Assembly (NCBI GenBank): GCA_037576195.1 | Contig: CM075102.1 | Location: 40,544,745 to 40,608,744 of the forward strand | DNA from: Phytoseiulus persimilis | Taxonomy: Eukaryota; Arthropoda; Arachnida; Mesostigmata; Phytoseiidae | Reading direction: 5' to 3' | DNA: 64,000 bases | Shown: positions 11,728-26,100 of the stretch, piece after piece | Position numbering within the stretch: position 1 is the stretch's first letter | Layout: every line of letters starts with the position of its first letter | Notes under the pieces: generated by a model | The model's input: only the letters and a program-made list of their open reading frames with translations | Databases searched by the model: none | What the model was told of the DNA's origin: nothing | Translations under genes and position numbers: made by a program

Positions 11728-11810
11728 GTCGGCTCGTTGGCCGTGTGGCATAAACCATCGCCTTGGGTGCCACGCTAAGCTAGCAATCGCGGGTTCGATC
11801 CCCGGCCGAC
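11728..11810 (+). tRNA. tRNA-like sequence (tRNA pseudogene or SINE head)
   Basis: There is a 7-bp acceptor-like stem, GTCGGCT with GGCCGAC (one G-T pair). It encloses an A-box-like TGGCCGTGTGG and a good B-box, GGTTCGATCCC. The length of 83 bases fits a class with a long variable arm (Leu/Ser). I cannot fold a convincing anticodon stem, and the T stem has one mismatch, so this is more likely a tRNA-derived repeat or pseudogene than a working tRNA gene. No CCA-like tail or poly(A) follows. Confidence 0.5.
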
Positions 11811-14800
11811 AACAAAAATTTCTTATGTGGTGAAAAGAGGATTTAATTTATATCAGAATTAAATCTGAACCATCTTAAGACCCAAGCCCACCGCCCGCGA
11901 TGGGATTTGCGAGGCGATAGGGAGTGTTACTGAAGCAATACCGAAAGGTGATCCCGGGACACTCCTGACGGCTGGCTGAGAGGTTCAGCCGGAAAACAAA
12001 GGGATAGTCAGGAAATGGAAGGGAAGCTCCTCCATTCGCAGCGATGTCGGATGGAGCTGCCCCGTGTCTGGGACTCCTATCGCTTTCCGTCGTCGTCTCA
12101 TTTCAGATCTTTCGACAGACCTTTAATCAGCGTGACTTCGTCCTCAACATTGGGGATGGGCTGACGCGGGGCTCATATAATGGTTATCAGTCAAAGTATT
12201 ACCCATAATTCAAAGTATTCTACACATTATCAGGTACCATTGTAAGCTCAACCTTTACTTCCGCGTACAATAGGACACAGAAAGTGCAAACCGATCCTGC
12301 GCAAACGAACTTTCCATAGAAGATCGCCGTCGTTGGACGAAGCTTCCGCACGAAGGAGCCTCCGTTCAACGAACTTCCAGTATGAGCTTAGTCAAGGGGT
12401 TGTTCACACGATTGGATCGTTATACGTGGTTCTCGCAGTCGACATGCTTGCGGGGGACAAGGTAAAGGAAAATGTAAGTATCGAAATGGAGGGAACGGAG
12501 CCGTGAGACTTGCAACTTTTATGTCAAAGAGCCTGACCGGCTCATTAGGACTGTTCTTCAAAATGGATAAGACTTCGAGAACACTTGCGCATCACCCGCA
12601 GAAATCGGGAGTCATCTCTCTCCTGAGCATTCCTATCATGCAGAGCTAACCCCTTTCGAGGGGATCCGGTACCCCTCGTATATTCCGTTGGTCATGCAAA
12701 TGAACAGTCCGATACCCTTCATATATATAGCATTTATTTATCTTATTACTTTGTAGATATTCGGATAATCAGCTATAATAGTCAATTCTCGTCTCCACGA
12801 GTTTTAATCATCGTCATCATAATCAGTCATTACATAACAAGCTGGCCGCCGTCGCCTTCGAGAAATCCCGTTCGAGTGCTCCAATGTTGAGGACTCATAC
12901 GAACAATGACAGGAACACCGACTTCATCAAGAATTAGTCGTGAGTGTCAAGTCTTAGGCGACGCGCCAAAACCCACCCTCCCATCTCAGTTCTTTACTGT
13001 TCCCATCCCTCTCTGCATTTTCCGTCGATCTGTTGGGAACCTGTGTTTTCCGCGAGCACGTACCTTGCGTATTTTATCGGGTGAGCCCTCGATAAGTTTT
13101 TTGGAGTTTTCGTGACTTTTTTTTTACAAACCATCACCACCACCGTCATCTTCATAGTAATAGTCACCATCGTCACCGCCTAGCATTTCGATTTTGTTCA
13201 CACGTCGCCTGTTTTCCGCCACACCGAAACGACTCAATGGAATTCGATTCGAACATTTCCAATGACATCCTCGTGTTAGGTGATAATGTCGATAAGAAAC
13301 TCATCTCAAAGGATTTCCTCATAGTCAATGTTTCTGAATTTCGCAGAAGAATCCTCTCACAGATTCCTGTCTGTCCGACCCGCTCATTTCTCTGTTGTGT
13401 ACTCTGTGTATCTCACGGTTTATTGAAGCAGCACCAAATTTCATTTCGTCACAACCTGCGGCACCGGAAGCCTAGCTACGATCCTGGTTTGGTTTTTCTC
13501 TCCTCAGATCCCGAGTTGATCTGTTGCCGAGGGTGCAATGGTTCCATCGCACACTCGAAGAATGGTAGAAGCAGCAGTGACTTGATTTTGAAATTGAGCC
13601 GGTGCCGAAGGTACGTATTGTTTAAGGACAGGTAGTCTGAGCGGGCATTTGTGACATTGCTGGAGTCTAAATGTTTGTTATCGAAATCGTAATCAAACCG
13701 CTTGTACTGTGTGTTAAAGTCGAAAAACTTGATAATCATTCCGCCAAAACCAGCTCCGGTTTTCAATGATGTCTTCTCCGTTGTCGAGCATATTTCTTGT
13801 TGATGTTGTCGTGGCTGTGATGAACAACGCGTCATTCTCAGAGTCACCCTCAAAATCATCTGTGTTCTCATAATCATCATGGACTGACGACCGAAGTGTT
13901 CAGAAATGAGAGCTTGTTGTAACAAGAAACGGGTTCGCCCGTCGTGATGCTTCCCAGTTTTATCTCTCATCTTACACACTTGCCGAAAAGCTCCAATAAC
14001 AAGTCGAAGGAAACAAACAGTGTTCATCATAATCAGAACCACACATGCTCCACTTATGGTCTTGAGAATCCGCACATGGCGTCGATCGGTCATAGATGGT
14101 ATCGATAGTTCCCGTTGAACTCAGTAGTCCACAAGTGTATGATTCCATTGTAGCACAAGAGATTCCGATAGTTCATCCACAGTTCCAAGAGGTCACATGT
14201 GGTATTCTTACTTCAGAGGTGGTTTCTCGAGGTGTTTGCTTCCACTTCCTCCTGTACTTTTGAGGAAAGCGGCAGTCGACTGATCTCCACAGAGATCGTC
14301 AATATCATTTTGTCTCATTGACACGAGCGATAGATAAGCGAACAGGTTGGCACACATAAATTGATAGATAGGCAAGCGTTCGAAAACTTGAATAAAATAC
14401 CGATCAGGCACCCCGCCTAATGCCCGCAGTTCTGTACAATACTTCAATTCACAGCTCCACCCACACAGCGATCGGTATTTTGATGGACCGATGCCAAAAA
14501 CTGCAGCCGCTGCTGAATACCTTCTCTCGTGAGTGTCTCCTCGGTTTCTTTTCGGTTCGCGTCGAGTCAACATTTCTTGACATCCTTGCGAGATCGGTCA
14601 AAAACAGAACTCTCAACACGCACGTCGACGGATCATTTGGATCTACCTCCATGACAAAGACGTTGAACCCTGGCCACGCCCTTTCTTCTGTTCGTGGCGA
14701 CCAATGTAGTTGCCGAAGAACGAAATATGCTCCCCATAGTGGGGAGAGAAAGAAGGAGACGGGGAACAGTTTCTATAACCATATCAGAGGATCACTTAAT

Positions 14801-17800
14801 GGTTTCAGGACACGGAAAACTTTATGTGTATGTGGTGACGGGGCGAGAGCGGTACCTTCAACGTACCAACTTGGCCGAGACCGCACTCAAAGGGGCTTAG
14901 CTCGGATATAGCGAAGCTACCTCGTGCGCAGACCAGATGTGGGAAGCGCGCTAAGAGATCAAAGACAGGATAGACCAACTTGCTCAACATTGTTTTACGG
15001 CGGCGGCACTACGGGCTCCCGGAACTCTCACCTGACCAGGGACTGGTAACAGGCCTGAGCGGAGGTGAACAGAGTAGAGCCATATTTGAGAGCGGAAACG
15101 GGAGACAGTAGATCTCATTCATCCGAGCAGACGCAAGCTCTAAAGTTTTCGAATCCAAGTTGAGAGTCAGCTGATGAACAAGCTGGTGGATATTGAACGA
15201 TCCTTTTCACAGATTTGTCTAGCGGCGAATCGCTATGTCGATGAGTCGGCAGATGTGCAGACGGAAATAAACGACAACGCTAACGCATTCCGATCTCCCC
15301 TGAGAACATAAAAGGAATGTACTGAATACAGCCAACCTTGTCATTATCATTCAAGTCAAAGAAGATATCTCGTCTTGACTCAACGTAATTTTTCCGATTC
15401 CACACAGTTTGCATTCGATCACAATTGAGCGAACAGAGCCGAAGGACAGCCAGATACCCCAAGTGGAGTTTTGAACGTTATCATCGTTGGAATGTCAGTG
15501 AGACGATCAGGAGGAAGGGTATAGTGGGATTTAATTGAATCACAAACATCCTCCTTCTGAATCATGGGCTAATGGGATAGCGACGGCTTCGCAGGTGTGT
15601 CGAGCAACTATTCGATTCCGGCCGCTCAGTCGTCTGAAGGAGCAAACTTTGTTCGTTCGTCGAGAGCGCAGTAACGTTTGTTCTTGATCGAGTGGGAACT
15701 CAGACAGGCATGATCGTCCGGTCATCGATACTGGCACCTTGATATCAATGTATCCCATCATAGGAAGGGAGGACTACTTCTCGACAGCGAGAGAGTCGGT
15801 CTTGAATCAGTTTTCTTTCTCTCCCGTCATTTGTTCTGAGCTCGTGCAGTTTTGAGTCAGTTTGGTGAGAAATGTTCTGCTTTTGTTGAGGATTGACGCA
15901 GTTCTACGTCTGTAAACGGGGTTGCTGAGGCTCCCATTAGGTATTTGGCCATAACAAGGATCCAATCATGGTGGTGTTCTTCATGTCGACAGCGAACTCC
16001 TCTTGTGTTTGTTGTTCATTCCGTCGTCGTCGGTGTTTTTTCCGGAGTTTGTTTCAGTACGAATAGATTCTTGAGACCGATGTTCAGCGCGGGTGCTCAG
16101 TATAGACTGTCAACACTCTCAGAGTTGTCGTCGGTGTTTCAGATCACATCGAATCGAGAAATCCGAGCTGAAGGAGTGTGGGATCAGAAGAAATTATGGA
16201 ACAGCGGGGTAGCAGAGATGAACAGCGATAGCAGTGTGATCAAAATGGCTGGAACTCATCGTCAATAGTAATATTATAAGTAGTAGTAGTAGTATTGGTA
16301 ACCGTTCCATCAACAAGTTTAATCGGAGAGCAAAACGATCAGATCAGAATCGCTAGCGGGCAAGCTGTCAGGGATCGAACGAGGTCGACGATGACGACGC
16401 GCAAACAGGGAGGGACGTGTTCCAGCGTTTGCAGCTGCACCCATTGTCCCAGACTTGGTCATCGTTGACCACGATTCCTCTCAAAAAGTGATTCATGAAC
16501 CAGTATTGTGATCAATTGATTACTTAATAGAGAAACTAGCTTATGTGTGGGGCGGCGTAGAACCATTTTCCCGCGCGAATCGCTCCATGTCGCCCATGGA
16601 ATGCTTTGCCTACGCATCAAACCTTTCTATCGCCGATTGATCACCGGATTGTACGTTTGTGAAAGTTTGTTCGAGGCTCGTCAATGAATCTTGATGATCG
16701 TCCATTGAGACTCAGAGAATTATCTTTTGAATTATCGAGCTACAAGTCAGGTATGCGCAAGGTTTCGGAGGTTTCGCTCGATGGCACGAAGTGATGGAAT
16801 TCCGTTCATCAGCTCAGATACAAAGAGACACTCTTGTCTCTATGAGGTGTTCTCGATCGGCTATCACGACGCTCCTGTACGTGTGTTCTTCTGTTCCGTA
16901 ATAATCTGTGATTATCGGCTGGTGATCGGTCTGTCGAGCGAGTTGAGAGCGTTTCTGGGTTTTTGTCCGGTGCCTCTATCGTACAATCGATCAACGATGG
17001 ATCAATCAACCAACCGTAATTGATGGAATAAGACGAAGTTAAGATAGAATAGAAGCAGCAGTGACGGCGGCAGGCTGGATAAGTTTTTGTTGATGACACA
17101 GTATTCAGTCTTATTATTAGTGGTAGTAGGAGTATTATCAGTGATCAGTAGTAATAATAATGACAATAAAAATGATGTCAATCGAGGTTATACAAATCAT
17201 AATCAAGAGATTCGATGATGATATAATCGTGATGATGACAATAAGAGGAATCATAGCACTAGTTCCACTATTAATCGTATCAGTAGTATCAGTATCAGTA
17301 GTAGTGGTAAATTGAGTAATAATAATAATGATGATGACAAGAGTTACCGTGAATGATAATGACGGAAAGCGATAATAATGATGATGGTTACGCTTTGGCT
17401 TGCGAATGACTCCGTGTTGTTTATAATTTTTTTCTCTATCGATGGAGATGGAACCCTCATTTTTTTCTCCGTGAGCACTCCTCGGAACAACCGGTACCGA
17501 ATTCGAGTTAGCCAGACTGCGCCTACCTGGCACGCAAGTTCCTAGCATTCGTTCTGATCGCGGTCAGGATTATCAATACCATCATAATTGTTTTCCTGGA
17601 TGCCATTTCGAAGGGTGACTTCGACCACAAACTGAACACTCCCGTAAGATGAAAAGAATTCATTGTGAGAATCAAAATCATAATGAGATCATGTATCATC
17701 ATCATCATCATTAGGAATAATGAGTTTGAATGAAGTCGAAGAATCTGTTAGGACGAAAACGAGTGTGTCGTCGATACAGACAAACAGACTGCTGCTGTCC

Positions 17801-19013
17801 TCACTCATCAGTCATCAGTCAGTCGAGCACTCTATCTCAATTAATCGATCAATGTGGTGTGTGTGCCTCCCGTCAAATATCTGAAGCTTACTTGAGCAGA
17901 TTCATTATTTGTTAATTCCTTCTCTTCCTTTCCTTAATTCTCTCTCTCCTCCTTACTCCATCCCTGTCTCGTCATCCATCCTCCAATCACCCAACCATGC
18001 TTTGTTTCCGTTATAGTATGGATTCAGGTACCTTACCTGTAAGGAAAGTGGTTTCGCGTCAATACAAACTCTTGTATGAGCAATAGAGGCTCATACATTT
18101 GCGCACTCGTTCGATCATTGTTCGCTCTATAGCAGATTCGCAGACACTCGAGGGAGTCTTACCGCTTTTTAGATGAGCACTTGCTGATAACCAAAACCCA
18201 GAGGAGACTTATTTACATTTGTATTCGAGTTTGATTCAAGAGATCGCCTATCATGTCTGCTGTTTCTGTCGATTTCGCGGTTTGTCATCATCTTCTTTTT
18301 TCTTCTGCATGTTATTCTTGTCTCTTCCCATCTCGAGCATAGTCTTCTTCTCATCGTCATTGTTATTGTCATTAAGACCGTCGTTATCAGTCCGTCGCTC
18401 TTCATCATCGAGGTTTAGCGGTGTGTCCTGTCTGAGGTTGCTTCCCGCTTTCCATGGCTCCTGATGATGTCGCGTGTATGAAGCCGCAGTTCAGTAGAGT
18501 ATCTTCCAACGTGTCATCCTGTGTTCATCAGTTTAGCCATTTGATTTCTAAGTTCCGCACGGAGACTGGCGGAACGCTTCCTCCATGCTGGGCTCGTCTT
18601 CGCTCGCTCGCTCACATGTCAATTTTTGGATATTACAGCTGCATTGGCATCGATCGCCTCCGTGATTCACTTCCACGGACGTGGTTTCCCTGCATCGACG
18701 ATCACTGCAGTTGGCGTCCTTTCCATTTGTTCTTCATGCCTGTTCGTACTACTTGGGTCGTCCGGCAGTCGAGCCTGCCGGCCGGCCGGCAAGGCTGCTC
18801 GCTTGTTTGTTTTCCTGCTCACCCGCCGGGCGCGGTGTTCACTTGAAACTAGTGTATATTACAAACCATCGCCGTCGGCAGGTGTCCGCTATTTTGTCGC
18901 AGTCGGTGTCCGACACCTGTGCTCTTTTTGCTCAGGCTCGTGTTGATGCCACTTGCCGCTCGTTTTTCCTCTGCTGTGTCCCCGCAAACCAGGTCGCACA
19001 TGTCATGTCGTCC
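11811..19013. other. Long non-coding stretch, probably including the sif 3' untranslated region
   Basis: I see no exon with family resemblance. DNA from 16,260 to 17,720 and near 13,130-13,180 is rich in imperfect TAG/TAA/GAT trinucleotide runs. Because sif ends at 19,014 on the minus strand, its 3' untranslated region must start here, but I cannot find its poly(A) site by eye. Confidence 0.4.
17100..17400. repeat. Imperfect trinucleotide-rich tract
   Basis: It holds interrupted runs of AGT, AAT and GAT triplets (for example AGTAGTAATAATAATGAC). Similar shorter runs lie at 16,275-16,300, and ATC runs lie at 17,695-17,712. The open frames through it are simple-sequence artefacts. Confidence 0.7.
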
Positions 19014-20152
19014 TTAGCAGGTATCTTCCGGGTACTGATAGTGTTCCGGTGAATGATATTCGTGGAAGACGTAGAACTGATCTTGCTCGAGCTGTTCTTG
19101 TTCGCTGAGCTGTTGCTGTGAAGATGCTGCAGCTGCTTCCGCCACTGCCGATCCCCCCAGTCCGTTACGTCCCGTCTTCGCCTCGGTTACTGCGTTGTTT
19201 CCACACTGTAGCTCTCCTGTTTAGATTATAGTAGTACTTCTTTATTTCCCATCTGAGCACCTGGGAACAGGACGGGGTTCAAAAATCAAAATGTGGCTCG
19301 CCGCTCAAAACACAAGAACAATCGTTCGATTGGCAATGCATGCAAACATGCATCATCAGCGCCTCTCTGATCAAAATATATGGCACTTTTTAATCTGGAT
19401 CGTTGGAGTCTTGTCTCACTCGCGTCATCCGGGAATCTCATCACCGAGACGACTGCAGAGCTGATTCTTCTCCATGCAAGTGCCACTTGGAGAGGATCGC
19501 GAACGCCTTCTATGGCGTTCTGGCTACGGAAGGGCTCATGCGATCGTTTGATCATCGAATCTCGGTGAGGCAAGCGAAGTGAAACACCCGAGAGGTTGGG
19601 CTTTTGGTGCGGAAGTCGCGTCTGGTGGCGTCGCTTACCGGTGAGAGGCGCAGAACCTGGCCGTGGTTTCCAAATCGGTGAACTTGCTTCTTCTGATGGT
19701 TGGTCGTCGTATTGCTGCTGCTGTTGTTGTTGTTGTTGTTGATTATCGACTGATGATTGAATCAGCCTGGCTTGTTGCGATACAGACTGACCGCTCGATA
19801 CCTGCAAAAAAAATCATGAGTACTCTCGGCAAAAAAAGAAATCCTAGCTCGGGCAGCGTTGACCTTGGGCTAACATAGCGTCGGAATCGCTTCTCTATGT
19901 GGACACGTAGAAGTGAGTGCTATCAGTGGTGCATACGTCACTGATTGCTGTTGGCATTACCGATAATGAGGAATGTGCTCTTGCCGCGTTGAAAAGGAAT
20001 TCCGGCCGATCTTCTAAGTCGGAGTCTGAATTGTCGTGTATGATGGACGCCATCTGTTGCAGCTGTGCGCCTCGTTGATTCCGAGCTACGACAGCTGCAT
20101 TGGCGACTGCTCGAAGGTCTGTAGCCGCAACAGCATCCATTGAATCAGTCAC
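19014..20152 (-). CDS. sif: sif exons 20-22: C-terminal tail with polyglutamine
   Basis: Exon 20152-19937 (or -19961) starts [20 protein letters not shown] after TGCATAG. Exon 19801-19639 follows a T-rich acceptor and carries ten glutamines near 19,713-19,742, ending CACCG|GTAAGC. The last exon, 19216-19014, starts after CTAAACAG in matching phase and codes an acidic, Gln/Tyr/His-rich end, [20 protein letters not shown], before TAA. If exon 21 did not splice, an open reading would run on to 19,286; the good donor and perfect phase favour the spliced form. Confidence 0.82.
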
Positions 20153-23100
20153 CTATGCAACGTCATGCGGTTAATGCGGGTGAACTCCCCTTGTGAAGCG
20201 TGTTAGACAGGAGTTGTGCAACGAGCGCAGAGTGCAAAAACGATCGGTTTTTCGGACATTGCCAGCAAGAGTGATCAGAAATCGCGATAGGTGTTGTCGA
20301 TCTGGACAAATGCTCTCACTTACGGTTCGACTGCGAGTACGGAAGTCGCTTGAAGATCCGGTCGCCGCATGGAGCGGTGACTCACCGTCAACTAGATCTC
20401 CGGAATTGTGTCGGTTGCGGCGTTTTCCGCTCAAAGTTCGCGTCATGGTTTGGGCCCCGCTAACCTTCGTGAGGGCAGGATTGTCTTTACCCGAGGCTGG
20501 CACAGTCATGTTTCTCACGCTCTCGCGGATTATTTGACGGATGGTCCTTAGGAAAGCGTTTCGGAATTCGCTTGTACTGAAATGAACGGAATTTTCGTGA
20601 AATTGCATATTTTTCCAGCCTAGAGCTCATCGGTGCATCTTGATCTAGCTGCGAACATCAATCCGAGGAGTCTACATTTAACTTCGAGGACGCGCTCACC
20701 TGTTCGAAAGTTGATAGAGTTTTTCTGACCGTTTTTGAATTTGAGATTTCAGATGGATAAGCTCCCATAGGAACCTTGAGTCGGCATCTTTCTGGCTGCT
20801 AGCCCTCACTTGTACTTCGGTAACCGGGATCAAAACTTGATATCGTATAATCTCAACGTCAGATGAAGGAGTTTTGTTCGTTCCACCCTGGAATCGAATG
20901 AAGCTTAGCATCCGCTGATGCTTGCCGACAATCGTTCAGGAAATACGCTCCCATATTCATACGAAATAACCCGACCCGCCCTGCCGAAAGAAACGTCTTC
21001 TGTGAGGAAGCCGCCTTACCATGAGTTTTTTCTTGTGTCGAACCCTTTCCTTGCAGAGAAATACGACTGCCGTGCGGAACACAAAACACATGGCGTGAAG
21101 TTCGAGACCTTTTTTGATCTTGCCGAGATATTCCGCAATATTCAACCATTCGACTCCTCCGTAGTATAACAATTCTCCGGGACTGAGATCCACGGCTTGC
21201 TTCGTGGTTCTCGTGTGCTGTCTGTATAGATGTTCGAAAATCGCTCCGTATTCTTCATGGATTCGCTGCATTTCATTGATGTGCTCCGCAACTCGTTCCA
21301 TTCCTAGAGAAGAATATGCAAATTCAGAACAAGCGAGACATTCAAGGTCGACGAGGAATCCGGGAAGGATCACGAGTTATGGATCCATTTAGGACAGATA
21401 TTCCTCACGAAGATGTTTTTCAATGGAATGGACGAAATTCGATCATCTCCTCTACCTTTGAGAGACTCCGTCAGATGTTGATGTTCTTCAGTGACAGGAT
21501 CTGTGAGCTGTTTCAACTGCTGGAGAAGTAACGGGTACTTGAGTATTCTTTGGATCGGCTTGATGAGGTAGGATTCGAGAGAAAAGCTATGCGTCCCCTT
21601 CCGATTCTGCACCGACGGAGCTGACGATGACTGGCACATCTCAGATAGAGACAAGACACCGCCCTCCGCTGCAACGAGAAATCACTTGTTTCTCAGGCAA
21701 GGCACGATTCTCCCCAATCTGGGCGTTGTCAGTTATTTTTCCGGATAGTATATTCCGGAGATTTTCTAGCGTCGTTATTCTCTCGCCGGATCGAGTCTCG
21801 AATCAGGATACTCACTCGGATGTAGAACCTTCTGCGCCTTTGAATGACTTGCACAGAAGGAGCTATACAGCTTGAAGTGGTCGGTGTAATACATGAACGA
21901 GTTCCCCAAAGCAAACAGAATGTTCTGTGGAATAAAAGCGGATTCTCAGTTCTGAGCAGTTTGAGGAGACCCAGTCTGTCGATGAGACAGGACAACTTGA
22001 CAAGAAAAACTTCCACCCGAGGCGGAGCTCCCTCAGAGCACTAGAATCAGAGCTCGCCGTTCCCCGATCACTCCGGGCTCATTATCGGTGGTTCATGTGA
22101 TGTGCAGATATGCTAATGAGAGCGGAAACGTTTTCAGCTTGCGAACGATTGAGGAAAACCAACAATAGAAACCGAGAACCGGATGCCGGAGGAGAGCCGT
22201 GAGCTTGACGAACCAAATTTCTGCCCACTACAGCTCGTAGGAGGAGCGCTCGGAGGAGAGGATCCGCCACACAGGAGGTTTAGTGACGCCGAATGAGCGA
22301 GACAGCGCACCTTGAAGTAGTTTGGATGTTCCAGTTGAAGGAAGCTCGGATCGGATTGTAATGCTTCCTCAAGACTTTGTAGGAACTGCTGCTGGAACTG
22401 AACGATATCCTGGATGTTTCCGAATAGCGTGCTGATTTCACCGTTGGTAAAGAACTGGTCACGCTTTACCGAGTCGAGATTATCCAGCAAACTGTTAAGA
22501 TGCTGGAACGAACAAACGAATGACCAATTGAACCCTTCGAGACCCTTCAAACTCGCGATTCGTATATTTTCCTTCCAGTTGTCGACTCCCGCCTCCCACA
22601 ACGTATGTATTCCATGACTTGCAGAGACTGGGTTGGGAGCATTCGGTCATTTAAAGAGGCGACATTCGGAGACACGGGGCTCAAAAGAGACGGCCCTGTA
22701 ATTCGCGTTAATCTCGTTCGATAGAGAACGTTAATTGATGAACGGGATGCCAATGATTCGAGCGTCGACTGTCGACGCGAGCCTGATCGCTGAGAGAATC
22801 ACGCCCGGAGAAGATCACGTGAGAAGCTCTGGCTCGCTCTTCTGCGAGACGTGGCGGCTTTCGATTTTCCCGTTCTGAGAGCGGAACGAGAAACGATGAG
22901 AAAAACTCACCTTGCTGACCTCACTGTTCGGAGGTAAGGTCTTGTGACTCACGGCGACGTACCATTCAACGAGCTCTCCCATTTGCTGCAAGAACGAAAC
23001 GCTTCCCTTAGCATGGATGAGTCTTTTGGCGTGCGGCAGAGTGCGGCGTCGTTGGGGATGGCTCACCTTTACATATGTTCTCTCAGTATCCACCAATTCG

Positions 23101-26100
23101 AGGATGACTTTGCGGAGCTTCTCCGCGTCTGACGTCTGCTTCGTGACAACCGTTTGTGGCGTTGGCCCGGCGTACGAGGCTGACGAAGGATACTGCGGAG
23201 CCGATCCTCCCTGTAGGGATGCCAGATCGATCTGAGAGCCTCCCAGACTCGATCGGCGCCGATCTGTTCCGCCACGGCAATATTCCGTCACTTGTTCGGC
23301 AGTTTTCTTGCATGAGTCCTCAATGACTTTGAGCAGCGATTCCATTTGTTCGCTTGAAAGCCCTGTGGCTCCGGATGGCTCGCACACTTGTTGTACCGGA
23401 GACGGTGTCGGTCGACCAGAAGTATCGGGCGACCGCGTCTCTTGAGACCCCCATATCGGTGAAGGAACGATCAGCTTGCCGATCATTTCCTCAGAAAGCA
23501 CGTCGTCACAAGGAGGAGGTGGACACACCTGCAACGGATCTTCTTTACCGGCCGCTGACATCTGACAGGGGACACACACTCAGTTTGGAGGACACTCAAG
23601 AGGTTTGTTGGGAAACGCTTTCGCGGGCGATCCGTCGCGACGATGACGCGCTTCCGTGTCAGTACGCTCTTCGGTACGTCCGTCAATGCAATGCCAACGC
23701 TGATAACGCGAGCGCGCCGCGACGACCCTCTCACTCGGATCGAGTCGGTGTGTCGTGCCGCGCCGTGCTGTGTCACGCGCGACGATGATAACACATTGAC
23801 AGACATGCGACGCCCCCACCCGTGTGTGGTGGGCAGTAGAACGTACAGCCGGCCACCGCCGCGCGAGCTAGCCAGCGAGTCATTCCGTCCGTCCGTCAGT
23901 CAGTCACTCGGTCGATCAGTCGGTCGATCAGGCAGCCTAACGCGGAACTCGAACGAGAAATGATCAACTCATGGAGGCACAGGTGGATGGATGTATGGAT
24001 GGTGCAGATCGATGGGCTAGCTGGGGGCGAGTGGAGCGGTCGGCCCGGCGTTCACGGCATGGAGTTGGGAGAAGGAGGAGATGGGAACACGTCAACACAA
24101 CACGGGGGGGTACGTACCAACGATTCGATGTAGTCTTCGGCAGATCGGACGCTGCATGATCCAGTGGGTATGTCCGGAGCCTCCATTCGTGACGAGCGCA
24201 CCATCATGCATAAGGACAATTCTTCTTGGAGCACCGACTCTATGTACATCATGTCGAGGTCGGCGACGATCGCTCCATTGATCACCATGATCTCATCGCC
24301 TTTGATTAAGCCCTGATTGTGGGCGAGGCTTCCCTCTTCAACACGCGAAACGTAGACACAGAGTTCGTCTTGATGGTCGCTGTTTTCAGAGAGTTCGGCT
24401 TCTACCGAGAATCCAAACAGTTGATCGAGAGATGCCCGTGACAGTTCGACTTGATAAAGAACTTTGGGGCATACTTCCAGGGCTTCGAACAGCTGCAACG
24501 GAAACGCCGCTCCTTGAGCTTCTGTTTGAATAACCACAGGTGGCGCCACCGCTGCCAATCAACGTCATCCGCAGCTTCGGCAAGACGGCGAGCAGTGCCC
24601 CTAATTAGGCGATAGCTCTAAACAGCTACGATCTCAACGAGCAAACGAACGACTGAGAAACAACCGCCCAATAGATGACCGTTCGGGAGGAGCAAACTGT
24701 GACGCAACCAAACAAAGTTAAGCTCGGTGGTCATTAGCGCTGAACAGCGGAGTCGAGGTCGAGCTGCCGCCCTAACAGCCGCGGTTGCTGTCAGCCAAAA
24801 GATCTGCATTCTCAAGTTGCGACCGGAGTCGAGAGGGATCACTCACGAGGTTGTCCAGGAGCTCCGTACGCGGAGCGACGTAGTACTCCGGGCTGTCGAG
24901 TGAAGCTTGGAAGCGCAAGAAGTAATCGTTCGCTGGAAGTTGCGCTTTTCCACAGGCGGCTCCCAACAGCTCGTCGACGGTCATTCCGTCGCGAATCCCC
25001 AGCAGAACACTCTGAGTTTCGGGCATGGCAACTTCGACTGCGGAATAGATAGAATTTTCAGCGGGATCCGTACCGACCGTTCAAGCTGAGTTCTGATCTT
25101 CGAGCTGATGATCGAATGCGGGATCGGGGGCTTACCAGTTCGATCTCCCAGCGATGGGATGTCACTAGAATGCGTCGATGATTGCGTATTGAGGTAACGT
25201 GAGCTGGCTGACCTGGACAACGTGTTCTGTTGCTGAGATCTCGAGTTTGTGGCAGCGGCAGCAGCCATACGTCTTTTTGAGGCGCTCCTTCCCGCCAGAA
25301 GGTTCGAAAGTATCGAAGGGCTTCGCGCGCAAATGTACGCGTGAAATGAAGACACCGTGAACACACCCAGCTGGTTTAGGGTTGATTTGGTCGCCTTTGA
25401 GACGTGCGTTAACAGGTTCTTGGGATTGGGTAGTTCTTGTACTTGGAGGGAGGCCATATAGCACCGCAAACGGAATTGCTCGCAATGCAACCGTTCCAAG
25501 TTGGCCTCCCATTGCCCGATCTGCTCTGTCAGGGTGTGCCGACTGTCCGAATCGGCTACGACAGTCAGTTGAAGCTCGGCCATGTGTTTGAGCTTGGCAT
25601 CCTGCAACGAATAAACGCACGAATCTCAATGAGGGGATGAACTACCACTACTACTACTCATGACCGCAGGATACCGGGAGCTGACGAGTCAGAGAGGATC
25701 CACTCGGAAGAGAAACCGTCATCGAACAGCACCGCATTGAGCACCTCGGTGCATCGCATGTCCGGTAACAACAGTCTCGTGAGTCTAATGCACATCGCGG
25801 AGGATCTCCCCCGAGTTTTTTCTGCTCCTGTCCGTTCCTTTACAGCGTGTTATTATTGGGCGCAAAAACGACATATCTTGTGTCGCTCCAACTACCTTTA
25901 TCTTCCCAGCTGCTGCTCTCGTCTGTTTCTTCTTCCCTGTAATCTCGCCGGGATTTCCTCACTCGACCTTTCTCGGAGCGCCAGCTTACACACACGTAAT
26001 AAGGGCGCTTCTCTGTTTTTTCCTGACTGTGTGCGATACTCCCTGCTCCAGACAACGGCAAGAAATGCAAAGAAAGCTGCACGGAGGGTTGCTTCAGAGA

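Noticed and set aside
17138-17548. Ile/Thr-rich minus-strand frame
   Set aside because: It is a translation of the AAT/GAT trinucleotide tract.
19286-19639. Read-through end of sif exon 21
   Set aside because: A strong donor at 19638 and a phase-perfect last exon at 19216-19014 with typical tail composition explain the end better.
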